Assembly (NCBI GenBank): GCA_041685935.1
Contig: JAWLES010000062.1
Coordinates: forward strand, 1 to 12,668
Length of the DNA stretch: 12,668 bases
From: JAIPEK01 sp041685935
GTDB lineage: Bacteria; Desulfobacterota; Desulfobacteria; Desulfobacterales; Desulfobacteraceae
Reading direction: 5' to 3'
Made by a program: the position numbers and the translations under genes. Positions 5,597 to 12,668 of the stretch are shown here, piece after piece; the stretch's first letter is position 1; each line of letters opens with the position of its first letter. The notes below the pieces were generated by a model. It was given only the letters and a program-made list of their open reading frames with translations, did no database searches and was not told the DNA's origin.

Positions 5597-6825
5597 TGGC
5601 CCCCCTTTTCCGGGCTGTTGTCCAGCACGTCCGGGAACTGCCGGAAATAGGCAAGCACCGCTGCCGTAAAAAGGCCCAGAAACCCGGCTGTAACGACGAT
5701 TTCCCAGGCTCCGGCACCGAAACCCGTCCCCGGCTCATGGAGATAACAGGGTCCCAAAAGCAGGTAGTGTTCCACCCACAGCCCGGCCAGAACCAGTGAA
5801 CCGACAACGACCATGCATTTCGGCGATTCCTTGATCTTCCGGCTCAGCAGCACGAGAAACGGCATGATAAAACAGACGAGAAATACGGTCCAGGCAAGGT
5901 AACTCCAGGGTTCGGTCATGGTCCGCTCGATGATATACGAGGTTTCTTCCGGGATGTTGCCGTACCAGATGACCACGAACTGGGAATAGAAAAAATCCCC
6001 CCAGACGATGCTGAAACCGAAAAACAGCGTGCTCAGATCCCGGAACGCTTTGGAAGACATGGAAAACCGGACCTTCGGGTTCAGGTGAAGTAAGGACGTA
6101 ACAAGGATGAGAGCGGCAAGCCCGGCAAAAATGGCCTTGATGAACGAGTATGCCCCGAAAAGGGTGGAGAACCAGTGATAATCCATGCTCATCACCAGAT
6201 CGAACCCGGTAAGGGACAGCACCATGGCAAAGGCGAACATGTACCACCCGGCAAACACCGTCATGCGCTTTTTCATTTTTTCGGCGTCGTGGTCGGTTTT
6301 TTCAAAACGGGCCGCCAGGATTCTTTTCAGCCGGGTATTTCTGTCCGAATCTTTCAGCCGGAACCACAGGCTGTGAAAAAGGTATCCGAATCCCAGGGCG
6401 TACAGGATTAAAAATCCGATCCCATCCCGTAAAAAGAGAAACGGGATGTTCAGCCAGACTTCTTTACCGTGAAGGTCCTGCCCCGCCCAGGGGAATACAT
6501 GACCGTACCCGGTAAAAAGAAGTAGAAAGAGAACAAATGAAACCGGGAAAAATGCGGAGAACGCCTCTGCAATGCCTGCAGGTTTGTGACTCCAGCGGGC
6601 ACGGGTGAAATGCATGATGGTTGAAAACAGAAGAGCGCCTGCCGAAAGTCCGGTAAAGAGCAGAAAATTGGTCAGATAGATCAGCCAGGCTTTTTCGGCA
6701 TGGCCGGACAGTGCCGGGACAAGGAAGAACACAAATCCCGTCAGCGCCATCAATGCGGGAATCAGGAAAATGCTGCCGCTTTTCTTTTCAATCCGTTCTT
6801 TTACCGCTGTTTCCATATCATTCAT
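5587..6825 (-). CDS. actF: Alternative complex III NrfD-like membrane subunit ActF
   Basis: Polytopic membrane protein of 412 residues with about ten hydrophobic helices, related to the NrfD/PsrC fold. The segment WYMFAFAMVLSLTGFD followed by LVMSMDYHWFSTLFGAYSF (about 200-235) matches the ActF family pattern of SFD-x-VMSL-x-x-HW-x-STI-x-G. ActF is the second NrfD-like subunit of ACIII and pairs with ActC; it has been proposed to take part in proton movement rather than to hold the main quinol site. The ATG at 6825 lies inside the end of actD (8-base overlap); a second ATG three codons later is possible. It overlaps actA by ten bases. Confidence 0.9.
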   Translation of the reverse strand: MNDMETAVKERIEKKSGSIFLIPALMALTGFVFFLVPALSGHAEKAWLIYLTNFLLFTGLSAGALLFSTIMHFTRARWSHKPAGIAEAFSAFFPVSFVLFLLLFTGYGHVFPWAGQDLHGKEVWLNIPFLFLRDGIGFLILYALGFGYLFHSLWFRLKDSDRNTRLKRILAARFEKTDHDAEKMKKRMTVFAGWYMFAFAMVLSLTGFDLVMSMDYHWFSTLFGAYSFIKAIFAGLAALILVTSLLHLNPKVRFSMSSKAFRDLSTLFFGFSIVWGDFFYSQFVVIWYGNIPEETSYIIERTMTEPWSYLAWTVFLVCFIMPFLVLLSRKIKESPKCMVVVGSLVLAGLWVEHYLLLGPCYLHEPGTGFGAGAWEIVVTAGFLGLFTAAVLAYFRQFPDVLDNSPEKGGQWK

Positions 6826-7336
6826 CCATTCGGTCCGCTCTTTTCACCGTCCCGGTCCTGCCGACCACTTCCTTCAGCCGTTCCGCCTCGCTTTGATCGG
6901 CTACCGCCTCGATGCCGTACATATCCCCGGAGCACTCCTCGTGGTAGTTTGTTTCATAATCTTTTTCCGGGAGCCCCAGCTGGGTCAAAAGGCCGAGCAC
7001 ATTTCCGAAAACGGCAAACAGGATCGTGAATTCAAACGCTATGATAAAAAAGGGAATCCACGAAAGCACGGGCTTGCCGCTGACAATGAGGTCCCACCGG
7101 GTGGCGGTGAACGCGGCAAGGGAAAACCCGGAAAAGAACCCGATTACCCCGCCTGCGAAAGTAAACCAGCCCACCCTGCTTTTCCCGCGGCCCAGCGCTT
7201 CAGCGATCCTTTCGGCAGGAACGGGGCTTCTCACCTCGGTGACCTGCCAGCCGTGCTCCCTGATCTCGCGGATGGCGGCCAGGGTATCCTCCTCGCTTTT
7301 AAAAAGAGCGGTTATCGTTGTTGCGTGCGTGTTCAT
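6818..7336 (-). CDS. actD: Alternative complex III subunit ActD (DUF3341)
   Basis: 172-residue membrane protein. The N-terminal soluble part has an ALFKSEEDTLAAIREIREHGW segment (alpha/beta, about 5-50). A helical hairpin follows: GWFTFAGGVIGFFSGFSLAAF and a second helix around IPFFIIAFEFTILFAVFGNVLG. The C-terminal soluble tail includes NYHEECSGDMYGIE. This is the DUF3341 layout of ActD, a structural subunit that packs against ActC and ActF. A TTG four codons upstream directly follows the actC stop, but I chose the ATG at 7336 because GAGGGA precedes it closely. It overlaps actF by eight bases. Confidence 0.92.
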   Translation of the reverse strand: MNTHATTITALFKSEEDTLAAIREIREHGWQVTEVRSPVPAERIAEALGRGKSRVGWFTFAGGVIGFFSGFSLAAFTATRWDLIVSGKPVLSWIPFFIIAFEFTILFAVFGNVLGLLTQLGLPEKDYETNYHEECSGDMYGIEAVADQSEAERLKEVVGRTGTVKRADRMDE

Positions 7337-7340
7337 GAAA

Positions 7341-7346
7341 TCCCTC
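7341..7346 (-). promoter_or_regulatory. Ribosome binding site deciding the actD start
   Basis: On the minus strand GAGGGA lies four bases (GAGG core six bases) before ATG 7336. It overlaps the TTG that would give a four-codon longer product, which argues against that TTG. Confidence 0.6.
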
Positions 7347-7348
7347 AA

Positions 7349-8653
7349 TCACTCCGTGTGCTGTATATGTTCTTTCATTTCCGTCATTGAAACCGACGGC
7401 AGATGTTTGACAAAAAGCAGAAAAAGAAAGAAGAAAAGGCAGAACGCACCGAGCATGATCCCCCCTTCGACGAGAGTGGGCCGGTAATGGCCCCACGCGT
7501 TGGGCAGAAAATCATGGGCCACGCTGCCCACGATGATCACGAACCGTTCAAACCACATGCCTATGTTCACGAAAACAGATATGACAAACAGCCATACAAT
7601 CTTTGTTCTGAATTTCCGGAAAAGAAACAGAAGCGGAATCACGGAGTTGCAGATCACCATGATCCAGTATTCCGGCGCATAGGCTCCGAACGCCCGCCAC
7701 CGGAAGGACTCCATCTCGATGATGTTTTGGCTGTACCAGGCGATAAACACTTCTGTTCCGTAGGCAAATCCCACAATAAGACCGGTGAAAACTATGGTTT
7801 TGGCGATGCTCTCGAGCACGTGGACGGTGATGATCCGTTCATAACCGAAAATCTTTCTCAATGGAATGCACAAAGTCAGCACCATGGCAAGCCCGGAATG
7901 TATGGCCCCGGCCACGAAGTACGGGGCGAAAATCGTGGTGTGCCATCCCGGAGTCACGCCGAGGGCAAAATCCCATGACACAACACTGTGGACCGAAATC
8001 ACAAGGGGAGTGGCAAGACCGGCAAACAGGAGATATCCCCGGGTATAGTGCAGCCACTGGCCGCTCTTGCCGGACCACCCCAGGGAAAGCACCCTGAAAA
8101 TTTTTTTCCTCACCCCGACGGAGCGGTCCCGGATTATTGCGAAGTCCGGGACAAGCCCGGTGTACCAGAAAAGGCTGCTCACGGTAAGGTAGGTGCTGAT
8201 GGCCACGACATCAAAAATCAAAGGGGACTGGAAATTGGGCCAGAGCGTGCGCTGGTTGGGAACGGGCAGCATGTAAAACACCAGCCAGACCCGTCCCAGG
8301 TGAATGAACGGGAAAAGGCCGGCGATGCACACGGCAAACACGGTCATGGTTTCTGCAGCCCGTGCGATGGGGTTCCGCCAGCCCGCCCGCATAAGAAACA
8401 GGATGGCCGAGATCAGGGTGCCGGAATGGGCTATTCCCACCCAGAATACGAAGTTGATCAGATAGGTGCCCCAGTGCACCGGGGTGTTCATTCCGGCCAC
8501 GCCGACGCCCTCGAAAATCTGGTACGCCCAGCAGGCAGCCCCCAGGACCACGCCGCAGAACAGAAGCGCGATTACGGTCCAGTACCGCTTTCCAGGCCGG
8601 GAAAGGGTATCAAGCACTGTAGTGTTGATTTTTTCAAACGTCAGTTCCTGCAT
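7349..8653 (-). CDS. actC: Alternative complex III NrfD-like quinol-binding subunit ActC
   Basis: Polytopic membrane protein of 434 residues, NrfD/PsrC family, with about ten helices. Family landmarks are HWGTYLINFVFWVGIAHSGT (60-79), FPFIHLGRVW (115-123) and NFQSPLIFDVVAISTYLTVS followed by FWYTGLVPD (140-170). H118 and D148 have the same 30-residue spacing as the His/Asp pair proposed to bind quinol in ActC of ACIII, and D170 is a further acidic candidate. It would oxidise menaquinol or ubiquinol near the periplasmic face and hand electrons to the ActB clusters. It starts nine bases after the actB stop, with AAAGGA five to six bases before the ATG. Confidence 0.93.
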   Translation of the reverse strand: MQELTFEKINTTVLDTLSRPGKRYWTVIALLFCGVVLGAACWAYQIFEGVGVAGMNTPVHWGTYLINFVFWVGIAHSGTLISAILFLMRAGWRNPIARAAETMTVFAVCIAGLFPFIHLGRVWLVFYMLPVPNQRTLWPNFQSPLIFDVVAISTYLTVSSLFWYTGLVPDFAIIRDRSVGVRKKIFRVLSLGWSGKSGQWLHYTRGYLLFAGLATPLVISVHSVVSWDFALGVTPGWHTTIFAPYFVAGAIHSGLAMVLTLCIPLRKIFGYERIITVHVLESIAKTIVFTGLIVGFAYGTEVFIAWYSQNIIEMESFRWRAFGAYAPEYWIMVICNSVIPLLFLFRKFRTKIVWLFVISVFVNIGMWFERFVIIVGSVAHDFLPNAWGHYRPTLVEGGIMLGAFCLFFFLFLLFVKHLPSVSMTEMKEHIQHTE

Positions 8654-8662
8654 AGGCGTCCT

Positions 8663-11620
8663 TTATACATCATGCACCACCTTTTTCAGATAAATCACGG
8701 CGGGCTTGGTGTTGAGATACCCTAAGACCTGGTAGGCCCGGCTGCTTCGGGCAAGGCGGCTGACAGCGCTTTTCGGGTCGAGAAAGTTGCCGAACACAAG
8801 GGCGCCTGTCGGGCAGGTCTGCACGCAGGCCGGACTGATTTCTCCGTCCCTGATTTGCCGGTTTTCATTTTTGGCCCTGTTGTGGGCCTGCTTGATCCGC
8901 TGGATGCAGAAGGAGCATTTCTCCATCACCCCTTTGGTTCTGGCGGTCACGTCCGGGTTGAGCTGGAGGTTCAAAGGTTTCGGCCATTCCCCCTCGAACC
9001 AGTTGAACCGCCTGACCTTGTACGGGCAGTTCTGGGCGCAGAACCGGGTCCCGATGCAGCGGTTGTAAATCTGGTTGTTCAGTCCCTCTTTGGAATGGTG
9101 GGGGGCGTACACCGGGCATACGGATTCACACGGGGCGTTTTCGCAGTGCTGGCACATCATGGGCAGAAAAATGAGCCTTTCATCAAAATTCCGGTCCCGG
9201 TACCGCTCGATTCTCAGCCAGGCCATCTCCCGGCCCTTGATGATCTGTTCCTTTCCCACAACGGCGAGGTTGTTTTCCGCATAACAGGCAGCGGCACATG
9301 CGCTGCAGCCAACGCACCTGTCCAGATCCACGATCATTCCCCACCGGTATCCGTCATGTTCATGGGGGGGATACACGTCCCGTTTTTCATCATACCCGGC
9401 TTCATACGGCAACGTCAGTGGAAAACGTTCCATGTCGAGCCCGGGTTTTTCTGCATGCGCATGATCCTGAGCACGATCGCCTTTCATGGAAAGGGCGATC
9501 TTCCGGTTATGCTGGGAACGGCTGCCGTCCGTCCCGGGCTGTTTTCCAGCTTTGCCTGTTTTTCTCACCCGGTCCGGGGAAATCAGGTAAGAGGTGAATT
9601 CTCCCTTTCCTGCGCCTGCTTTCAAAAGGGTCAGGGGATTTTCCCCGAATTCCCGTGCATACCTGCCGTAATCCGTGTGTCCCAGGCCCGTCTGCATCAC
9701 GATCAGATCCTGAACAACCCCGGGGTAATCGTAGACCGGGGCCCGGATTGCCCGGCCTCCGGCATCGATTTCAAGTAGGTCCCCGGGCTCGAACCCGTAT
9801 TCTTCCAGTGTGGCCGGATGGACCATGAGCACGGACTCCCAGGCTATACTGGTCACCGGGTCCGGGATTTCGCTGAGCCATGACTTATTGGCCCCCCTGC
9901 CGTCAAAATGGCGAAGCGACGGGACCGCCAGAAACCGTATTCCTTTAGATTCACGGGGCTTGCAGGCCTTCGCGGCTTTTTTCAATACGGCGGACAGCTT
10001 TTTGTCAAAAACGGGTTTCACCTGTTCGGTTTTCTTCGCCTCGATCCCGTCCTGTTCAAAAACGCCTCCCCGCTGAATGGCGCCCAGGAGATCCTTTTGG
10101 CTTTTGATACCAGCACCCGCATACAAGTGCTCCAGAAGATAGTCCCTGTAACTGTCGAACCGCGAGTCCTCCCCCTGCAGTTCCAGGAACACATCCCCGA
10201 TGGCAGGGGCGTGGGTGAGTTTTCCCATGGCCGGCTGGAGAATGGAACTGATGCCGGTTTTGCTTTCATACAGGTCCCATGTTTCAAGGGGAAGCCGGAC
10301 CGGGAAGACCAGATCCGAGTTCCGGGCGGTCTCATCCATAAAGGAGGAAAAACAGACCTTGAAAACTGCATCGTTTTGGAACAGCCGTTCCACAGGATCG
10401 ATATAGGCAATCGAATACAGCGGATTGGAATTGTATATAAGAAACAGATCCAGAGGATCTGTTCCGGCTTTGCGGAAAAATTGCGCTGTCTCGCCCGTAC
10501 TCATGGTATTTTCCACGGCGTGCCGGTTCTCAAAATCGTACAGTGAAAGATTTTCATCCAGGATCCAGTTGATCAGAGCGGCCGCCGTATCCAGGAGGAA
10601 GGCGGTGTCATCGGGTGTGGTGGAGGCCGATCCCAAGACCAAAGGGTTGCGGGCGGCGAGCAGTTTTTCCGTGAGCATTTCCTGGGCCGATTGTGAAAGA
10701 CCGGTGTTTTCCTCTACAAAGGAAGGGGTGTACCCGGAAGCAGCGGTTTTAAGGTCCCTTGCAAAGGATTCGGGCAGATGATTGTACGATTTGTTGTCAA
10801 GAAGGCGGTGAAGGATACCCCAGGCTGCGATATATTCGGTGCCGGCCCGGACGGGAAGGAATTTGTCCGCGTTGGCCGCAGTAAGGGACATGAACGGGCC
10901 GGCATGGATGTAAAGCCCTTTCCCCCCTTCCCGCACCGCGTGCATGGACTTGAATTTGCCGGCGTATTCCACAGGGGAAAGCCATGTTTCGAGAAAATCC
11001 GCCCCGAAGTTGAGAAGGAAATCCGCGTTTTCCATGTGAAAGGAAGGCAGCATTCGTTTTTTGAAAACCGCCTGGTGGGCAGCTTTTAATGAATCATAGG
11101 AAAAGGGTTCAAACACGGCCGCCCTGTCAGAGCCGAATCCGGCCAGGGTTTCGGTGAACATGTCTGACAGCGGCTTTCCAGTGAGGCCGGTGAGCATTCG
11201 AATCCGGTCCCGCCCCCGTTCCGATGGCGTTTGCGCCTTTTGTTTGAGGATTTCAAGGGCTTTGGTGAAGGAAATCTCTTTGAACGTGCCGTTTGTTTTG
11301 AGCAAAGGCGCTGTCAGCCGGTCCGGGTCATAAACGCCCTGGAGGGCCGCCTGGCCGCGTATGCAGAGTTTCCCCCTGTTCACCGGATGACGGGGATTGC
11401 CTTCGAGTTTCACGACCCTGCCTTCCCTGTTTTTGGCGATGATTCCGCACCCGGCCGGACATTCCATGCAGGTTGCCGCATACCAGAGGGCTTCACCGGT
11501 GACCGAATCGTCCGAAGCTGTCACCCGTGAGAAAATTTTCCGGTCACTGTCTGTCCCGCAACCCCAGGCAAAGGCGATGCTGCTGAGTGAAGCGGTTTTC
11601 AGAAATGTACGCCTGTCCAT
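8663..11620 (-). CDS. actB: Alternative complex III ActB: molybdopterin oxidoreductase-like domain fused to ferredoxin domain
   Basis: Periplasmic Fe-S subunit of 985 residues. An N-terminal Tat signal (RRTFLK at 3-8) leads to a hydrophobic stretch ending AWGC21, a possible but imperfect lipobox. The B1 domain (about 40-640) has the molybdopterin-oxidoreductase fold but no recognisable Mo-ligand Cys/Sec (FEPFSYDSLKAA in that area), as in ActB. Unlike the ActB forms I know, it keeps a four-Cys motif: C51, C54, C58, C86. A charged linker (about 650-750) joins the B2 ferredoxin domain (759-985), with Cys at 769/772/775/779, 823/826/831/835, 855/861/865 and 902/905/932/936. The third set reads CIGTRFC, with Thr in place of one Cys, the ActB mark of a [3Fe-4S] cluster. 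AGAGGG precedes the ATG. Separate Psr/Qrc A and B subunits are excluded by the fusion. Confidence 0.93.
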   Translation of the reverse strand: MDRRTFLKTASLSSIAFAWGCGTDSDRKIFSRVTASDDSVTGEALWYAATCMECPAGCGIIAKNREGRVVKLEGNPRHPVNRGKLCIRGQAALQGVYDPDRLTAPLLKTNGTFKEISFTKALEILKQKAQTPSERGRDRIRMLTGLTGKPLSDMFTETLAGFGSDRAAVFEPFSYDSLKAAHQAVFKKRMLPSFHMENADFLLNFGADFLETWLSPVEYAGKFKSMHAVREGGKGLYIHAGPFMSLTAANADKFLPVRAGTEYIAAWGILHRLLDNKSYNHLPESFARDLKTAASGYTPSFVEENTGLSQSAQEMLTEKLLAARNPLVLGSASTTPDDTAFLLDTAAALINWILDENLSLYDFENRHAVENTMSTGETAQFFRKAGTDPLDLFLIYNSNPLYSIAYIDPVERLFQNDAVFKVCFSSFMDETARNSDLVFPVRLPLETWDLYESKTGISSILQPAMGKLTHAPAIGDVFLELQGEDSRFDSYRDYLLEHLYAGAGIKSQKDLLGAIQRGGVFEQDGIEAKKTEQVKPVFDKKLSAVLKKAAKACKPRESKGIRFLAVPSLRHFDGRGANKSWLSEIPDPVTSIAWESVLMVHPATLEEYGFEPGDLLEIDAGGRAIRAPVYDYPGVVQDLIVMQTGLGHTDYGRYAREFGENPLTLLKAGAGKGEFTSYLISPDRVRKTGKAGKQPGTDGSRSQHNRKIALSMKGDRAQDHAHAEKPGLDMERFPLTLPYEAGYDEKRDVYPPHEHDGYRWGMIVDLDRCVGCSACAAACYAENNLAVVGKEQIIKGREMAWLRIERYRDRNFDERLIFLPMMCQHCENAPCESVCPVYAPHHSKEGLNNQIYNRCIGTRFCAQNCPYKVRRFNWFEGEWPKPLNLQLNPDVTARTKGVMEKCSFCIQRIKQAHNRAKNENRQIRDGEISPACVQTCPTGALVFGNFLDPKSAVSRLARSSRAYQVLGYLNTKPAVIYLKKVVHDV

Positions 11621-11784
11621 CTGCCATCCCTCTAACGTATTTTAACCGGCGCACCTTACGCCTGATCCGTCCACCGGCAGGGGTTCGGTTACAATGGATA
11701 CTTAAAACAAATATTGAAACAATTATATCGTCTGGCTGTTTGATAAAACGTATAGAAAGCCTGGAGGAATGTCAACCGGTTTTC
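11621..11784 (-). promoter_or_regulatory. Spacer before actB: candidate promoter region
   Basis: This 164-bp gap is AT-rich at about 11700-11760 while the flanks are GC-rich. On the minus strand there is a TTGACA at 11770-11775 with TATACG at 11749-11754 (15-bp spacer, short). A separate perfect TATAAT at 11722-11727 has no good -35 at 17 bp. Either could serve the act-cco operon, starting roughly 100-130 bases before actB. No clear FNR-type palindrome or terminator hairpin was found, so read-through from ubiE is also possible. Confidence 0.35.
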
Positions 11785-12585
11785 CTATTTTTTCCCGGTA
11801 TGGAGCACCGCGATGCCGTTGGTGAGACGCCGTACCCTGACCTTACGGAAACCGGATTGTTTTAAAATCTCTGCCAGTTCCCCGGGAAGGGGAAACGCCC
11901 GTATGGATTCGGGAAAAGCCGTGTATGCCTGCCTTGAACCGGTGATGCACTGCCCGAGAAACGGCATCACGGTAAAGGAGTAAAAATCGTAAAAAGATCT
12001 GAAAACCGGATTGACAGGTTTCGAGAACTCCAGGCAGCAGAAGGTACCCCCTTTTTTCAGGACCCGGTATATTTCCCGGAACACGGTTTCCATGTGTGTG
12101 ACGTTGCGGATACCGAATCCGATGGAAACCGCATCAAAGGTTTCATCATGAAAGGATACGGTTTCCGCGTCTCCCTGTACGAATGCCACGTTTCCCGATT
12201 TCTTTTTCCGGCCCTGGCCGATCATTTTCCGGTTCATGTCGTATACCACCGACAGACCTCCCTTACGGGTTTTTGAAGCGGACATGCGGGCCATATCCCC
12301 GGTACCGCCGCATACGTCAAGGACTTTTGCACCGGGTTCGATCTCAAGGGCGTTGACGGCAATTCGTTTCCAGAGATAGTGGATGCCGCCGCTCAAAAGG
12401 GTGTTCATCAAATCGTAACGGGTTGCGATGGAGTCGAAATGGCGGTTGACCCGGTTGATTTTCTCTGATTCGGGATACGGTGTAAATCCGAACGTAGCAG
12501 TCCTGCTGAGCCTTACATGGCTTTCAAGCTGCTGGAGCCGTTTTTCCCTGTCAACCCATTTTCCTTCAGTCAAGCTTGTTTTCAA
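11785..12585 (-). CDS. ubiE: UbiE/MenG demethylmenaquinone (or ubiquinone-precursor) C-methyltransferase
   Basis: SAM-dependent methyltransferase of about 266 residues that adds the ring methyl in the last step of menaquinone (MenG) and/or a late step of ubiquinone synthesis. Family signatures seen are FDSIATRYDLMNTLLSGGIHYLWKR near the N-terminus, SAM motif I VLDVCGGTGDMA, GDAETVSFHDETFDAVSIGFGIRNV, and the C-terminal signature AYTAFPESIRAFP with GFRKVRVRRLTNGIAVLHTG. The conserved domain begins near residue 40. Its start is uncertain: no in-frame ATG lies upstream of M60, and TTG 12585 is the longest candidate, with a GGAG about 13 bases ahead; TTG 12573 is another. It lies 38 bases past the tRNA gene. 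Its position ahead of a quinol oxidase pathway makes sense; menaquinone is the likelier product in an anaerobe-related lineage, but sequence alone cannot decide. Confidence 0.9.
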   Translation of the reverse strand: MKTSLTEGKWVDREKRLQQLESHVRLSRTATFGFTPYPESEKINRVNRHFDSIATRYDLMNTLLSGGIHYLWKRIAVNALEIEPGAKVLDVCGGTGDMARMSASKTRKGGLSVVYDMNRKMIGQGRKKKSGNVAFVQGDAETVSFHDETFDAVSIGFGIRNVTHMETVFREIYRVLKKGGTFCCLEFSKPVNPVFRSFYDFYSFTVMPFLGQCITGSRQAYTAFPESIRAFPLPGELAEILKQSGFRKVRVRRLTNGIAVLHTGKK

Positions 12586-12623
12586 AAGTTTCGAGAAATC
12601 TCCGAAAGCCTTGTCATTTGCGG

Positions 12624-12668
12624 TGGTGATCCCAGGGGGAATCGAACCCCCGTTACCGGCGTGAGAGG
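12624..12668 (-). tRNA. tRNA-Glu (CUC), 3' part, cut by window edge
   Basis: The minus strand contains the 3' half of a tRNA with encoded CCA (12624-12626). It has acceptor strand TGGGATC plus discriminator A, a perfect T arm (GGGGG and CCCCC around TTCGATT), variable loop TAAC, and anticodon stem GCCGG. The loop CTCTCAC gives anticodon CTC. The CTCAC-stem-TAAC arrangement is the bacterial tRNA-Glu pattern. The 5' half lies outside the window. Confidence 0.85.

Noticed and set aside
7337..7348. Four-codon longer actD start at TTG 7348
   Set aside because: It begins on the base after the actC stop and would overlap the GAGGGA that fits the ATG at 7336.
8855..9778. 307-codon open frame on the plus strand
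   Set aside because: Antisense to the ferredoxin domain and linker of actB. No recognisable domain; explained by codon bias of the real gene.
4967..11620. Qrc or Psr-type quinone complex instead of ACIII
   Set aside because: Fusion of the molybdopterin-like and Fe-S domains, two different NrfD-like subunits, and a DUF3341 protein together are diagnostic of ACIII.
11722..11775. Single sigma70 promoter combining TTGACA and TATAAT
   Set aside because: The two perfect hexamers are about 42 bp apart, too far to be one promoter; they are reported only as separate candidates.

Overview
The window is one long co-directional block on the minus strand. It encodes a compact aerobic respiratory chain. 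Reading in the transcribed direction (high to low coordinates), it starts with the 3' half of a tRNA-Glu(CUC) cut by the window edge, then a UbiE/MenG-type quinone methyltransferase (11785-12585). A 164-bp AT-rich spacer follows, probably the promoter region. Next come the genes of an alternative complex III (ACIII, Act): actB (molybdopterin-like/Fe-S fusion), actC (NrfD-like), actD (DUF3341), actF (NrfD-like) and actA (five-heme cytochrome).

Without a real break the cluster runs into a cbb3-type cytochrome oxidase: ccoN (TTG start) and a ccoO gene fused to a second monoheme cytochrome c domain. A 305-bp non-coding gap containing nested inverted repeats separates these from accessory genes: a CcoS-like membrane protein, a two-helix protein whose second half resembles the CcoP N-terminus, a one-helix protein of unknown family, a membrane-anchored monoheme cytochrome c resembling ActE, and the N-terminal 330 codons of a CcoI/FixI-type copper P-type ATPase. 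Most junctions overlap or lie within about 20 bp, as expected of one operon.

The inferred pathway is as follows. UbiE/MenG finishes the quinone. ACIII oxidises quinol at ActC and passes electrons through ActB Fe-S clusters and the hemes of ActA and the ActE-like cytochrome. These feed the CcoO-cytochrome fusion and then the CcoN binuclear centre, where O2 is reduced. CcoI and the CcoS-like protein would serve copper delivery and cofactor assembly. There is no bc1 complex in the window.

The GC-rich DNA, heavy use of c-type cytochromes, and ACIII plus cbb3 combination suggest a Gram-negative bacterium. A deltaproteobacterial (Desulfobacterota/Myxococcota-like) lineage is my best guess, by inference only. 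Points that depart from textbook forms: a four-Cys cluster motif kept in the ActB N-terminal domain, a CX3CH fifth heme motif in ActA, the CcoO fusion with an apparently split CcoP, actE displaced behind the oxidase genes, and the palindromic spacer element. No transposase, CRISPR array or phage gene was seen.
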